Shown here: piece after piece, positions 1-11,793 of the stretch
Numbering within the stretch: the stretch's first letter is position 1
Layout: each line of letters starts with the position of its first letter
The notes under the pieces: generated by a model
What the model saw: the letters and a program-made list of their open reading frames with translations, nothing else
The model's database searches: none
What the model was told of the DNA's origin: nothing
Position numbers and translations under genes: made by a program
Assembly (NCBI RefSeq): GCF_009793355.1
Contig: NZ_WTKP01000001.1
Location: forward strand, 310,001-374,000
DNA from: Vreelandella zhuhanensis
GTDB taxonomy: Bacteria > Pseudomonadota > Gammaproteobacteria > Pseudomonadales > Halomonadaceae
Direction: 5' to 3'
Length of the DNA: 64,000 bases

Positions 1-215
1 ACCAGAAAATCGGGAATCAGATCGAACGGCATCACCAGGTAAGCTAAAGCCGCCGCCATGTAACCGAAAGCCTTCCAGGGCACCGGCCGAAAATCACCGC
101 GAACCACGTCGCGCGTCATGGGGAAAAACAGCTTTAGGGCACGCGCAATGCGCTTAAGTGCCCAACTGCGGGATTTAAGGCGACGCCAGAGCCACCACGT
201 GGATAATGGGGTCAT
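1..215 (-). CDS. YkvA-like (DUF1232) small membrane protein, 3' end cut by window edge
   Basis: Seventy-one residues are visible from the ATG at 215, preceded by a GGAG motif. The N-terminus is strongly basic and Trp/Arg-rich, and the visible end carries LVMPFDLIPDFL, the hallmark of the DUF1232/YkvA family of small membrane-associated proteins. The biochemical role of that family is not established. The gene is divergent from slt, so the roughly 100 bp between the two starts must hold both promoters. The stop codon lies outside the window. Confidence 0.8.
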   Translation of the reverse strand, partial: MTPLSTWWLWRRLKSRSWALKRIARALKLFFPMTRDVVRGDFRPVPWKAFGYMAAALAYLVMPFDLIPDFL

Positions 216-314
216 CGTATTGAATTCTCCGTCTCAGATGTGAATATCAGAACTTTTTCGCCCTCCGAAGTTCAGTGGAGGGGCTCCTGTCTTTATGCTC
301 CAGAGGAACCGCTC

Positions 315-2264
315 ATGCCCGTCCTACCGTTGAAAAAAATTGCCTGGGTGCTCTGCGCCGGCTTGCTGCTAGGCGCCTCGACAACCTCACAGGCAGCCTC
401 TGATTCAACCATGCGCGACGCTTTGGAAGCTGCACGCAACCAGCAATGGCAAGACGTGAATAGCGCCGACCTGGCCGACCATGAGCTGAGCGGATATGTG
501 GAATATCATCGCCTTCGCAGCCGGTTACCCCAAGCGGAACCCGGCCAGATCCTGGGTTTCATCCAACGCCACCAGGACTCACCCCTGAGCGAATGGATGC
601 GTGGCCAGGCCATCAGCCGCTATGGGGATGCCGGACGCTTCGGCAGCCTGCTGGCGATAGCTGACGGCCCTCCTTCCGGTGCTGCACGCCAATGCCATTA
701 CTACACGGCCCTGGTCGGCACCCAGCCTCAGCAAGCGATTGAAGGGGGACGCAAGCTATGGCGCGTCGGCAAATCACAACCCGACGCCTGTAATGCGCTC
801 TTTGATCGTTTGAGAGCCAGCGGCGACATTGCGGCTACCGATATCTGGGAACGCAAGATGCTTGCTTGGCAGGCGGGAGAAACCGGCTTGATGACCTATC
901 TCGGGCGCTTGCTCGATAGCCAGTGGCAGACCGCCCTGGAAAATGCCGAGACGGTTAAGAAGGATTATACTGCGCTGGACCAGACACCACGCTGTATCGG
1001 CCCGCAGTGCTCAGGTACCGCGATGTTTTACCAAACGGCCATGCGCGGCTTCACTCGCACCGATACCGCCGCCGCCTTATCCACTTGGCAACGCATCGCC
1101 CCCCATTTGACCCTGAGCACTAGCGTCCAGCGCGATATCGAAGAGGAATTGGCCTTTTATGCCTTGGTTCGTGAGGTACCCCTGGCGCAGTCCTGGGTCG
1201 ATAGCATCTTGCCTGCCCTTGATAGCCAGCGTGTACTGGAGTTACGTGTGCGGCGTGCATTGGCCGACCAGGATTGGCCCGCAGTAATACGTTGGGTTGC
1301 ACTCATGGTGCCAGACGAACAGCAAGATAGCCGTTGGCAGTATTGGCTGGCGCGTGCCCATGAGCAGCTAGGCAACCCCGAGGCAGCCCAGACACGCTAT
1401 CAGCAGGCGGCGAAAGAGCGAAATTTTTACGGGTTTGCCGCGTCCGAGCGGCTCGGTCAGCCCGTTCAACTCAACCTGGAACGTAACCACATCGATGACT
1501 CCGCTCGACAGGCGATTGCCAAACTGCCAGTGGTCAAACGTACCGAGGCGCTATTGCGCATCGATGAGCCGGGGCTAGCCAACAGCGAATGGTTATACGC
1601 GGTACGCAATGCCTCACCTGAACAGGCCCGCGCCCTTGCCGACTATGCCGCTCAGCGAGGCTGGCATGCGCGTCTGGTACAGACCACCATCGCTGCCGGT
1701 TTGTGGGACGCGCTGGACTGGCGCTTTCCCGAAGCCTATCGCAATGAGTTTCTGCATTGGGGCAATGCCACCGGGGTCGACCCTTATCTGTTGATGGCGA
1801 TTACCCGCCGCGAAAGCGCCTACAATCCCGATGCGCTTTCTCCCGCCGGGGCTCGCGGGTTGATGCAACTGATGCCGGGTACCGCAAGCCAAGTGAGTCG
1901 CGAGGTGGGAATATCCGATCCGGGACCTTACGGAATCCTCGACCCGGCGATCAATATACGTCTGGGCAGCACTTATTTGCGCGATAAGCTCGCACGCTAC
2001 CAGAACAACCGTCTGGCGGCCGCCGCCGCTTACAATGCCGGACCCAGCCGGGTCGACCGCTGGTTAACCGATGGCCCGGAAGCCTTCGATCTTTTTGTGG
2101 AAAGCATTCCGTTTTGGGAAACACGCGACTACGTCCAGGCTATCCTGAGCTATCGCGTCATCTTCGAGAGCCTGGCCAATGCGGGCGATACTCAGGGCGT
2201 GTCATTGCTCAGCGCCGCCGAACAGCAAGGACGCTACGACCGCTCATTGCTGGTGCAACGCTAG
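315..2264 (+). CDS. slt: Soluble lytic murein transglycosylase (Slt70 type)
   Basis: A periplasmic enzyme that cleaves the MurNAc-GlcNAc bond of peptidoglycan to give 1,6-anhydromuropeptides. The 649-residue length matches the Slt70 family. I start at the ATG at 315 because it has an AGAGGA motif 8 bp upstream and begins a clear signal peptide (Lys-Lys, hydrophobic core, cut near SQAAS); a GTG at 240 would add 25 residues ahead of it. The long middle part is the alpha-helical superhelical U/L domain. The C-terminal catalytic domain has RRESAYNPDAL with the catalytic Glu at about residue 500, then GLMQLMPGTA and AAAYNAGPSR. It is monocistronic and faces the LysE-type gene tail to tail. Confidence 0.95.
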   Translation: MPVLPLKKIAWVLCAGLLLGASTTSQAASDSTMRDALEAARNQQWQDVNSADLADHELSGYVEYHRLRSRLPQAEPGQILGFIQRHQDSPLSEWMRGQAISRYGDAGRFGSLLAIADGPPSGAARQCHYYTALVGTQPQQAIEGGRKLWRVGKSQPDACNALFDRLRASGDIAATDIWERKMLAWQAGETGLMTYLGRLLDSQWQTALENAETVKKDYTALDQTPRCIGPQCSGTAMFYQTAMRGFTRTDTAAALSTWQRIAPHLTLSTSVQRDIEEELAFYALVREVPLAQSWVDSILPALDSQRVLELRVRRALADQDWPAVIRWVALMVPDEQQDSRWQYWLARAHEQLGNPEAAQTRYQQAAKERNFYGFAASERLGQPVQLNLERNHIDDSARQAIAKLPVVKRTEALLRIDEPGLANSEWLYAVRNASPEQARALADYAAQRGWHARLVQTTIAAGLWDALDWRFPEAYRNEFLHWGNATGVDPYLLMAITRRESAYNPDALSPAGARGLMQLMPGTASQVSREVGISDPGPYGILDPAINIRLGSTYLRDKLARYQNNRLAAAAAYNAGPSRVDRWLTDGPEAFDLFVESIPFWETRDYVQAILSYRVIFESLANAGDTQGVSLLSAAEQQGRYDRSLLVQR

Positions 2265-2311
2265 CCTTTACGCTCCCCTTCTCACTCTTTAGCCATTTCT
2301 GCACGGATACA

Positions 2312-2337
2312 CAGCGCCCGTTTCACACCGGGCGCTG
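2312..2337. other. Hairpin in the convergent slt / LysE-family gap
   Basis: A 9-bp perfect stem (cagcgcccg / cgggcgctg) with an 8-nt loop lies between the stop of slt and the last codons of the LysE-type gene, overlapping its stop codon. Neither strand has a T-run after the stem, so it is not a classical intrinsic terminator. It may still act as a 3' end stabiliser. Confidence 0.35.
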
Positions 2338-2979
2338 CTCGAATGCTAAACGCATCCCCAGTGCTATCAACACACCGCCAGTGACTGTATTGAGTGTTTG
2401 GGCAAAGCGAGCGCTTCCCAGCCACCGCCCTGCGCTTCCCACCATGACCACCACACTGATTTGCCAGATATTGGCGATGATGAAATGCACCCCTGCCAGC
2501 CACAACGACTTGAGCAGGGCCGGATCGGACGGCGCTATGAACTGGGGAAGAAATGCCATGTAGAACACCACGGTCTTGGGATTGAGCACATTGGAGACGA
2601 AGCCTTCCCTAAGCGGGCGCCACAATGAGACCGGAGCAGCGTCTTGCATCACGCCGGCTACCGGCAGGGGTTGCCCTCTGCGCGCCGCCAAAAGACTGAC
2701 CATGCCCAGCCAAATCAAGTAAATGGCACCGAGGAGTTTGAGTAAACTGAACGCCCAGGCCGACTGCAGCAGAATCAAGGAGATTCCCAAGGCCGAGATC
2801 GCCGCATGCACGAACAAACCACAGCAAATGGCCACACTGGTCAGTACACCGTCGCGAACCCCGCCCCGGGCGGTATTTCTGATCACCAGCAAGGTATCGA
2901 CCCCCGGACTCAGCGTCAGCAACGTGATGGCTATCACGAACGGAATAAACTGCGCATCGAACAAACTCAGCTGTGTCAT
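2323..2979 (-). CDS. LysE/RhtB-family amino acid exporter
   Basis: Inner-membrane exporter of the LysE/RhtB superfamily, 218 residues with about six hydrophobic segments, the usual size for the family. The N-terminal helix contains SPGVDTLLVIRN (residues 24-35), the variant of the family's PGPNxxxV motif. Members export amino acids such as lysine, threonine, homoserine lactone or leucine; the substrate here cannot be read from sequence. The ATG at 2979 has a purine-rich GAAGAGAAA just upstream. It is transcribed alone, divergent from the cold-shock gene, and no LysG/LysR-type regulator is adjacent. Confidence 0.85.
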   Translation of the reverse strand: MTQLSLFDAQFIPFVIAITLLTLSPGVDTLLVIRNTARGGVRDGVLTSVAICCGLFVHAAISALGISLILLQSAWAFSLLKLLGAIYLIWLGMVSLLAARRGQPLPVAGVMQDAAPVSLWRPLREGFVSNVLNPKTVVFYMAFLPQFIAPSDPALLKSLWLAGVHFIIANIWQISVVVMVGSAGRWLGSARFAQTLNTVTGGVLIALGMRLAFEQRPV

Positions 2980-3127
2980 TTTCTCTTCTCACTCATGTGG
3001 CAGATGAAGACTAACGCAAACTAGCTGCGGTGTTTCTGGACGCCCCGACGATTTCCATCTACAGTGAGTTTGCGAGCAGGCGCTATTGCCACTCGCATCA
3101 TCATTAAGCACGTTAAGGAAATCGACA

Positions 3128-3331
3128 ATGGCAACCGGTACTGTCAAGTGGTTCAACGATACGAAAGGTTTCGGCTTCATCTCTCCTGATGACGGCGGTG
3201 ACGATCTGTTCGCCCACTTCTCCGAAATTCAAGCGGAAGGCTTCAAGACCTTGCAAGATGGTCAAAAAGTCAGTTTTGACGTCACGCAAGGCAAGAAAGG
3301 CCTTCAGGCTTCCAATATTAAACCTGCTTGA
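3128..3331 (+). CDS. Cold-shock-like RNA/ssDNA-binding protein (CspA family)
   Basis: A 67-residue single cold-shock domain that binds single-stranded RNA/DNA and melts mRNA structure. RNP1 is KGFGFI at residues 13-18 and the RNP2 region is DLFAHF (26-31; Ala where Val is more usual). The start is the ATG at 3128, with AAGGA 8 bp upstream; an ATG at 3086 in frame would add a 14-residue non-CSD extension and is less likely. The gene has a leader of about 150 nt back to the divergent LysE gene, in keeping with the long structured 5' UTRs of csp mRNAs, but I cannot point to a cold-box. A strong terminator follows at 3369. Confidence 0.95.
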   Translation: MATGTVKWFNDTKGFGFISPDDGGDDLFAHFSEIQAEGFKTLQDGQKVSFDVTQGKKGLQASNIKPA

Positions 3332-3368
3332 TACCATCCGACGCGCCTGAAAAGGCGTGACGAGATGA

Positions 3369-3398
3369 TAAAAGGCCCGCACTGGCGGGCCTTTTTTT
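3369..3398 (+). terminator. Rho-independent terminator after the cold-shock gene
   Basis: An aaaaggcccgc / gcgggcctttt stem with a 4-nt loop is followed by a run of seven or more T on the plus strand. The A-run on the left makes it potentially bidirectional, so it may also serve the convergent lipoprotein gene that ends at 3426. Confidence 0.9.
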
Positions 3399-3425
3399 CT
3401 CTGTTCAGGCGTCATGCCGGGCATT

Positions 3426-4127
3426 CTACTGAGCTGCTTCGCCAGTATCGTCTTCTTGCATGGACTCCATGGGTTCGAGCGACTCCATTTCGTGCCCTTG
3501 TTCGATTTCCTCGTACTGCTCTTCGAGTTCCCGCTGCGCTTCCTCAAAGCGACGCTCGTTATCTTCGATCATCTCATCGACATCGAAACTTTCTAGTTCT
3601 TGCGTAGTGCCCAGCTCCTGTGTAGTACCGATATCTTCGGGTAACTGGCTCTCCCACTCCTGAGTCAAGTCATCGGAGGATTCCATCGGCTCAAGTATGG
3701 GTTCTTCGCTTTCGGCTTGTTCGAACTGCTCCTCGAGTTGCCGCTGGGCTTCTTCGAAGCGACGTTCGGTTTCGGCAATCATATCATCCACGTCCGAACG
3801 AGTGGCTTCTCCAGGCAGCGCCTCCTCTTCATTCAATACATCGGGCGCGGCGTCCGCTTCCAAGGTTTCATCACCGGCGTCGATGTCCTCAGCGGTAGCA
3901 GGCGATGCTTGCTCTGGAGCGCCCTCATCGGTCTGCACAGCGCCCGCCTGCTCATCCATGGTGCCCGGCTCAGGTTCCGCTGGGGCTTCTTCGCTATCCT
4001 GTGCTTGCTCCACCGCCGAAGGGGCCGAGTCTTGCTCCTGAGCCGGCTCGGTTGTTTCATTATCCCCACATGCACTCAACAACAGTGCCAATGCCGCTAC
4101 CGTGGGTATCCAAATACGCATCGCCAT
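3426..4127 (-). CDS. Acidic, Glu/Gln-rich putative lipoprotein with an internal duplication
   Basis: No family recognised. A signal peptide ends in the lipobox LLSAC (Cys20), so it is probably a lipid-anchored envelope protein. Residues 21-110 are low-complexity and rich in Glu, Ala, Pro and Asp. Two long repeats follow: residues 111-151 and 181-223 share DVD[DE]MI, ERRFEEAQR, LEEQ and an EPMES tail, and look like amphipathic charged coiled coil. Between them GTTQEL occurs twice in tandem (167-178). The ATG at 4127 has AGGAGA 6 bp upstream; an ATG two codons later is less well placed. The strongly acidic composition fits a halophile's envelope. Function unknown. Confidence 0.75.
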   Translation of the reverse strand: MAMRIWIPTVAALALLLSACGDNETTEPAQEQDSAPSAVEQAQDSEEAPAEPEPGTMDEQAGAVQTDEGAPEQASPATAEDIDAGDETLEADAAPDVLNEEEALPGEATRSDVDDMIAETERRFEEAQRQLEEQFEQAESEEPILEPMESSDDLTQEWESQLPEDIGTTQELGTTQELESFDVDEMIEDNERRFEEAQRELEEQYEEIEQGHEMESLEPMESMQEDDTGEAAQ

Positions 4128-4196
4128 CCAATGTCTCCTGATTTGCTTAAATCGATTGTATCAATAAAATCATGTCATTTACTCGCTCCAGGAAAC

Positions 4197-5159
4197 CTAG
4201 GCAGGCTTGAAGGAGGACAGCATGGGACATGTTGAGGGCATGGCCACCTGGATCGCTCTTGGCACGACTTCAGCGCGAAAATAAAACGCTTCATGTGTCT
4301 CACCATCCAGAGCCAACGGCCAAGGTGGTTCATCGCCATAGGTGCTCAATTCAAACCAGGAAGCAGTGAAATAATTGACCAACTGACCCTCGGCTGGGAA
4401 GCTGCGTAACTCCCTGACAAGCTGAGGCAGTTCTTTAACCGAAGGAAACTCCTTCACCAGCAAGACATCCAGTAAGCCGTCGTCGAGCTTGGCCTGAGGA
4501 GCCAGCACCTGACCACCCCCCGCCTGGCGGGCATTGCCCAATGCCAACATCAGCAGGGAGCTGTGCTGTTGTTGCGCGCCTTCCCAGCACAAGTCTGCCC
4601 GATACCGGTAATGCCGCCATGCCTTGAGCGCCCCCATAACCGAATAGGCATGTCCCCTCAGCACGCGCTTGAGCGCCTTCGGGGTGCTCGAGGAAATTTC
4701 CGCACCGAAGCCACCCGTGGCCATATTGAGATAATAGCTTTTGGCACTATCGCTGGTTGGATCAAAACTGACCTGCACCACATCCACCCATTGCACTGAA
4801 AGAGAGACAACGGCACGCAGTGCCTTATCAGGCGCTAAAGGCAGTCCTATCGAGTTGGCAAAATCATTGGCGCTGCCCAAAGGCACGACACCCAATATCG
4901 GACGCTTTGCCTTGGGCAACATCATCAGCCCATTGACTACTTCATTGACCGTGCCATCGCCTCCTGCGGCTATCACATGAGTGAAGCCCAGCGCCTGAGC
5001 GTCTCGGGCAAAGCGCACCGCGTCTCTGGTTTCCCAGGTCACTTGCACGTCGATCGACATGCCGCCTTGCCTGGCGACATTCACTCCCTCACGCAATTCA
5101 GGGTTGCCGGCAGCCTTGCCATTGGCAACTAACAAGTAGCGTGTCTGCGATGCGTTCAC
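4197..5159 (-). CDS. YegS/BmrU-type diacylglycerol (lipid) kinase
   Basis: A 320-residue member of the diacylglycerol kinase catalytic-domain family that transfers phosphate from ATP to lipid substrates. The nucleotide-binding loop GGDGTVNEV lies at residues 66-74, followed by LGVVPLGSANDFA, the second family signature. The C-terminal half is the beta-rich lipid-binding lobe (VLAPQAKLDDGLLDVLLV, then ALDGE). E. coli YegS phosphorylates phosphatidylglycerol in vitro; the substrate here is not known. It follows pepN by about 20 bp and precedes the lipoprotein gene on the same strand. Confidence 0.85.
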   Translation of the reverse strand: MNASQTRYLLVANGKAAGNPELREGVNVARQGGMSIDVQVTWETRDAVRFARDAQALGFTHVIAAGGDGTVNEVVNGLMMLPKAKRPILGVVPLGSANDFANSIGLPLAPDKALRAVVSLSVQWVDVVQVSFDPTSDSAKSYYLNMATGGFGAEISSSTPKALKRVLRGHAYSVMGALKAWRHYRYRADLCWEGAQQQHSSLLMLALGNARQAGGGQVLAPQAKLDDGLLDVLLVKEFPSVKELPQLVRELRSFPAEGQLVNYFTASWFELSTYGDEPPWPLALDGETHEAFYFRAEVVPRAIQVAMPSTCPMLSSFKPA

Positions 5160-5178
5160 CTGGCGCTCCTTGCGTTAT

Positions 5179-7806
5179 TCAAGCCAATGCCTTGGCCACC
5201 ACTTCATACACATTAGGCGAGAGAGGCTCAGCCTTGATCCGCTCAAGCTCGGCTTTCATCAGCGCCTGGCGCTGTTCATCGAATCGCTGCCAGCGCGTCA
5301 AGGGAGTAATAAGGCGAGCGGCGATTTCCGGGTTAAGGCGATTAAGCTTGATCACCACATCCGCTAGCAACCTGTAGCCCTCGCCGTCCAGACGATGGAA
5401 GTTGACACGGTTCTGGTTAGCGAAAGTACCGATCAACGCCCGCACCTTGTTGGGATTCTTGAGCGAGAAAGCAGGATGCTGCATCAGAAACTTGACACGT
5501 TCCACCGCATCTTCCTGGGGCCGAGTCACCTGGAGGCTGAACCATTGGTCCATGACCAAAGGATCATGCGACCAAGTTTCGCCAAAGGCCTTGAGCGCCG
5601 GAGAGGCCAAATCATCACGGGAGCTATGCACCAAGAGCGTCAACGCATGACGCACATCCGTCATGTTGTGGTCGGCATCGAATTGGGCTTGAGCAAACGC
5701 CAGACCCTTTTCGTCTTCGATCGCCATCAAGTAGGACAATGCCACATTTTTCAGGCTGCGCTGGGCAATCTGCTCAGGTTCGGGAGCATAAGGAGCATCT
5801 GATTGATTGGCCTCAAAGACGGCCAGGAACTCATCACGCAAGGCCAGGGCCAGCGATTGACGGACGAATTCACGCGCGGCATGGATCGCATCCACATCCA
5901 CCAGCGGTTGCTGTTCAGCAATATAGGCTTCCGAAGGCAGCGTCAGCATTTCCGCGAGTACCGCCTTGTCATCGATCCGGCTGGTCAAGAGGGTCCGGAA
6001 AGCATCGGTCACTCGGCTGTCCATGACCTTTTCCACGCCGTTGCGATGAGCGGCGATAAGATCATCCAATGCCAGCAGTGCCAGACGCTGGCCGGCATCC
6101 CAGCGATTGAAACCATCGGAATCATGCTGCAACAGGAACGCCAGGTCTTCCCGCGAATAGGGGAAGTGGAGCTTGACAGGTGCCGAGAAATGACGAAGCA
6201 GGGAGGGAATCGGCGATTCTGCCACATCCGTGAACAGGAATTCCTGCTCATCCTCGCGCAGATGAATCACCGCGTCCCGGCCCAGGGTTTCGCCGCCCAA
6301 GGTCATGTTGAGATCCCGGCCGGATTTGGTACCCACCAGCCCCAGACGCACAGGGATATGCAGCGGTTGCTTATCCTGCTGGCCAGGGGTGGTCGGTGTG
6401 CGCTGACGCAGGGTCAGGCGGTACTCACTGGTGACGTAGTCATATTCGCCATGAGCATCGATTTCCGGCGTGCCTGCCTGGGAATACCACCGCATGAACC
6501 GGGTGAGATCTTCGCCGGAAGCTTCGGCCATGCAGTCCACGAAGTCTTCGATCGTCACGGCCTGACCATCGAAACGCTCGAAGTACAGATCGCTTCCGCG
6601 ACGGAAAGCTTCCCAGCCCACCAGGTTGCGTAACATCCGCACCACTTCCGAGCCCTTTTCGTAGATGGTCAAGGTATAGAAGTTGGTGATTTCGATGTAG
6701 TGATCCGGGCGGATGGGGTGAGCCGTAGGCCCGGCATCTTCGGCGAATTGAGCGGTGCGGAAGAATGACACGTCCTGAATACGCTTGACCGGTGCCGAGT
6801 TGGTATCCGCCGAATAGCATTGATCGCGGAAGACAGTGAACCCTTCCTTCAAGGATAACTGGAACCAATCGCGACAAGTGACGCGATTACCCGACCAGTT
6901 GTGAAAATATTCATGCGCGACGATACCCTCGACTCTTTGATAAGCGACGTCGGTGGCGGTCTTGGGGTGGGTCAAGACGGCAGCGGAGTTGAAGATATTC
7001 AACCCTTTGTTTTCCATCGCGCCCATGTTGAAGTCGTTCACCGCCACGATCATGAACAGATCAAGATCATACTCTCGGCCATAGGTTTCCTCATCCCACT
7101 TCATGGCACGTTTGAGCGAGGCCATGGCATGGTCGGTCTTGTCGAGATTCTCCTCTTCCACCCAGATTTCCAGGCTCACCTCGCGACCGTGCATGGTGGT
7201 GAAGCGATCCGCCACTTTCTTCAAGTCTCCCGCCACCAGCGCAAACAGGTAGCTGGGCTTGGGGTGAGGATCCTCCCAGGTCACGAAATGACGCCCATCG
7301 TCCAAGGTGCCCTTCTCGACCGGATTACCATTGGAAAGCAGTACCGGTTCAGCTGTCCCGATCAAGGTGGTGGAAAAGGTGGCCATCACATCCGGCCGGT
7401 CGGGATAAAAGGTGATTCGACGAAAGCCCTCGGCCTCGCATTGGGTGCAATAGATACCGCTCGACTGATAGAGACCCTGCAGAGCGGTATTGTCTCGCGG
7501 TGAAATTTCCACTTCGGTATCAAGCACGAAACGTTCGGGCACCTGGGGAATGCGCAATCCCTGCTCGGTGAGTTCGTAGTCGGCTGCTTCAAGCGGTTTT
7601 CCATCCAGGGCAATCGATTTGAGGCTCAGATGTTCCCCGTCGAGTTCGAGCGGCAGGCCGGTTTCGCGCTCAGGGTGACGCTCCACAAGCAGTCGAGCCT
7701 TGACCTTGGTGGCTGCCGGGTCAAGCTCGAAAGTCAGCTGCGTATGGGACACCCGGTAGGCAGGCGCTTGGTAATCACTTAGATAGACCGGCTGCGGCTC
7801 GGACAT
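5179..7806 (-). CDS. pepN: Aminopeptidase N (M1 family zinc aminopeptidase)
   Basis: Cytoplasmic M1 metallopeptidase that removes N-terminal residues from peptides during protein turnover. It is 875 residues long, close to E. coli PepN (870). The exopeptidase motif is GAMEN (in NDFNMGAMENKG) and the zinc site is HEYFHN with the His at about residue 298. The long C-terminal half is the helical domain that encloses the active site. The start is the ATG at 7806, preceded by AGGAG 7 bp away, giving MSEPQPVYLSDY; an upstream in-frame ATG at 7842 has no such site. Confidence 0.96.
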   Translation of the reverse strand: MSEPQPVYLSDYQAPAYRVSHTQLTFELDPAATKVKARLLVERHPERETGLPLELDGEHLSLKSIALDGKPLEAADYELTEQGLRIPQVPERFVLDTEVEISPRDNTALQGLYQSSGIYCTQCEAEGFRRITFYPDRPDVMATFSTTLIGTAEPVLLSNGNPVEKGTLDDGRHFVTWEDPHPKPSYLFALVAGDLKKVADRFTTMHGREVSLEIWVEEENLDKTDHAMASLKRAMKWDEETYGREYDLDLFMIVAVNDFNMGAMENKGLNIFNSAAVLTHPKTATDVAYQRVEGIVAHEYFHNWSGNRVTCRDWFQLSLKEGFTVFRDQCYSADTNSAPVKRIQDVSFFRTAQFAEDAGPTAHPIRPDHYIEITNFYTLTIYEKGSEVVRMLRNLVGWEAFRRGSDLYFERFDGQAVTIEDFVDCMAEASGEDLTRFMRWYSQAGTPEIDAHGEYDYVTSEYRLTLRQRTPTTPGQQDKQPLHIPVRLGLVGTKSGRDLNMTLGGETLGRDAVIHLREDEQEFLFTDVAESPIPSLLRHFSAPVKLHFPYSREDLAFLLQHDSDGFNRWDAGQRLALLALDDLIAAHRNGVEKVMDSRVTDAFRTLLTSRIDDKAVLAEMLTLPSEAYIAEQQPLVDVDAIHAAREFVRQSLALALRDEFLAVFEANQSDAPYAPEPEQIAQRSLKNVALSYLMAIEDEKGLAFAQAQFDADHNMTDVRHALTLLVHSSRDDLASPALKAFGETWSHDPLVMDQWFSLQVTRPQEDAVERVKFLMQHPAFSLKNPNKVRALIGTFANQNRVNFHRLDGEGYRLLADVVIKLNRLNPEIAARLITPLTRWQRFDEQRQALMKAELERIKAEPLSPNVYEVVAKALA

Positions 7807-7875
7807 GAAGTTGGCTCCTGTTGAAAGCGGCAAAATAAACAAAGACCTTAAAGTAAAATGGGCAACAATTACCGG

Positions 7876-8361
7876 TCAGTCGCGGAAATTATCGAATTGA
7901 AGCGGTAATTCCGGCCCTTCCTCGCTGCGTAGAAGGGTCATCACACTCTGTAGATCATCACGTTTCTTGCCTGTCACACGCACTTTCTCTCCTTGAATCT
8001 GAGCCTGAACCTTGAGCTTGGAGGCCTTGATTCGCTTGACGATATCCTTGGCTTCCGCCGGATCCAGCCCTTGCTTGAGAATGACTTCCTGGCGAGCTTT
8101 CACACCGGAAAGCACAGGGTCCTGAACATCCATGCAACGCGCATCGATACCCCGAGCAATCAATCGATTGCGCAACACATCCAGCATCTGCTTGAGCTGA
8201 AAATCGACCTCAGCTTCAAGGGCCACCTTGTCGCCTTCCAGGGTGAAGTTGGCATCCACTCCCTTGAAGTCAAAGCGCGACTGCACTTCGCGGTTGGCTT
8301 GGTCCACGGCGTTTGCCGCTTCATGGCTATCGAACTCGGATACAATATCAAATGAAGGCAT
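7876..8361 (-). CDS. yajQ: YajQ-family nucleotide-binding protein
   Basis: A 161-residue protein beginning MPSFDIVSEFDSHEA and containing SRFDFKGVDA, both typical of YajQ. The family folds into two ferredoxin-like domains; Pseudomonas and Xanthomonas members bind cyclic di-GMP and act as transcriptional co-regulators, while E. coli YajQ binds nucleotides. The role here is inferred only from the family. It lies about 70 bp upstream of pepN on the same strand and is divergent from cobO. Confidence 0.93.
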   Translation of the reverse strand: MPSFDIVSEFDSHEAANAVDQANREVQSRFDFKGVDANFTLEGDKVALEAEVDFQLKQMLDVLRNRLIARGIDARCMDVQDPVLSGVKARQEVILKQGLDPAEAKDIVKRIKASKLKVQAQIQGEKVRVTGKKRDDLQSVMTLLRSEEGPELPLQFDNFRD

Positions 8362-8592
8362 TTTGGCTTTCCTGGCAAAACATGACTCACCATTCTAGAG
8401 CAGCCGCACCCCTACCGGCCAATTCTGTTGTGTTTTCCCTTCTTGAATGCGCTGTCGGCGCTAATGAAGTCCAGCCTTTTCTATACAATTCCTATACACA
8501 ACAGTTCTTCCTAACACCTTACGCATCGCTTACCCTAGGAGCCTGACCGCCACAGACATCCTATTGATACCGCCAACACTCGAGGAAGATCC

Positions 8593-9192
8593 ATGACCGA
8601 TCGAGAAACACGCCACAAGGCCTCCATGCAAAAACTCAAGGCTCATGTGGATGAAAAAGTCGCCAGCGCCACCGAGCAACGTGGCCTCATCCTGGTCTAT
8701 ACCGGTAACGGCAAAGGCAAGACGACAGCCGCCTGGGGCACGGTAACCCGAGCGCTGGGTTATGGTTACCGGGTGGGTGTGGTGCAATTCATCAAGGGGC
8801 TTTGGGAGTGCGGTGAACGCGAGCGCCTAGCGGCGGACACCAATCTGGAAGTGGCGATCATGGCTACCGGTTTTACCTGGGACACCCAGAACCGGGAGGC
8901 CGATATCCAGGCCTGCCATACAGTCTGGCGCGATGCCGAGCGCATGCTGGCTGATCCCGACATTTACCTCGTGGTGCTCGATGAAATCACCTACATGCTC
9001 AAGTTTGGTTATCTGGACATCGAGACGGTCATCCAGGCTCTGAAAAATCGCCCGACAGAACAGACGGTGATCATCACCGGGCGTAATGCTCACCGTGATA
9101 TCGTCGCCCTAGCCGACACCGTCACCGAAATGCAGGAGGTACGTCATGCATTCAACGCCGGCCTTCAGGCACGCCGCGGCATCGATTTCTAA
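8593..9192 (+). CDS. cobO: Corrinoid (cob(I)alamin) adenosyltransferase, CobO/BtuR type
   Basis: Transfers the 5'-deoxyadenosyl group of ATP to cob(I)yrinic acid a,c-diamide or cobalamin. The 199-residue protein has the P-loop TGNGKGKTT at residues 37-45 and the internal VVLDEITYML segment that is conserved in CobA/BtuR enzymes. The N-terminal 30 residues form a charged helix that in the family covers the active site. The ATG at 8593 has GAGGA 7 bp upstream. No other cobalamin genes are in the window and I find no cobalamin riboswitch upstream, so salvage is as likely as de novo synthesis. Confidence 0.93.
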   Translation: MTDRETRHKASMQKLKAHVDEKVASATEQRGLILVYTGNGKGKTTAAWGTVTRALGYGYRVGVVQFIKGLWECGERERLAADTNLEVAIMATGFTWDTQNREADIQACHTVWRDAERMLADPDIYLVVLDEITYMLKFGYLDIETVIQALKNRPTEQTVIITGRNAHRDIVALADTVTEMQEVRHAFNAGLQARRGIDF

Positions 9193-9220
9193 CGCTTAAT
9201 GCAGAATAATAGGATCCCAG

Positions 9221-9254
9221 AAGCAAAAAGGCGCCCGAGGGCGCCTTTTTGCTT
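9221..9254. terminator. Bidirectional intrinsic terminator between cobO and purA
   Basis: A perfect 15-bp inverted repeat (aagcaaaaaggcgcc and its complement) has a 4-nt loop, with A5 on one side of the GC core and T5 on the other. It lies between the convergent stops of cobO (9192) and purA (9282) and can serve both. Confidence 0.92.
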
Positions 9255-9281
9255 AACTGACCGAACTTATCAGCTATCGCA

Positions 9282-11770
<2,489 letters not shown>

Positions 11771-11793
11771 GTGAACAATCCTGCAAGACGACG

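Noticed and set aside
5803-6633. Open frame of 276 codons antisense to pepN
   Set aside because: Shadow frame; pepN motifs are all intact on the other strand.
8400-8592. Possible cobalamin riboswitch upstream of cobO
   Set aside because: Only a poor fragment (agcctgaccgcc) resembles the B12 box; the central gap is wrong and no surrounding helices are seen.
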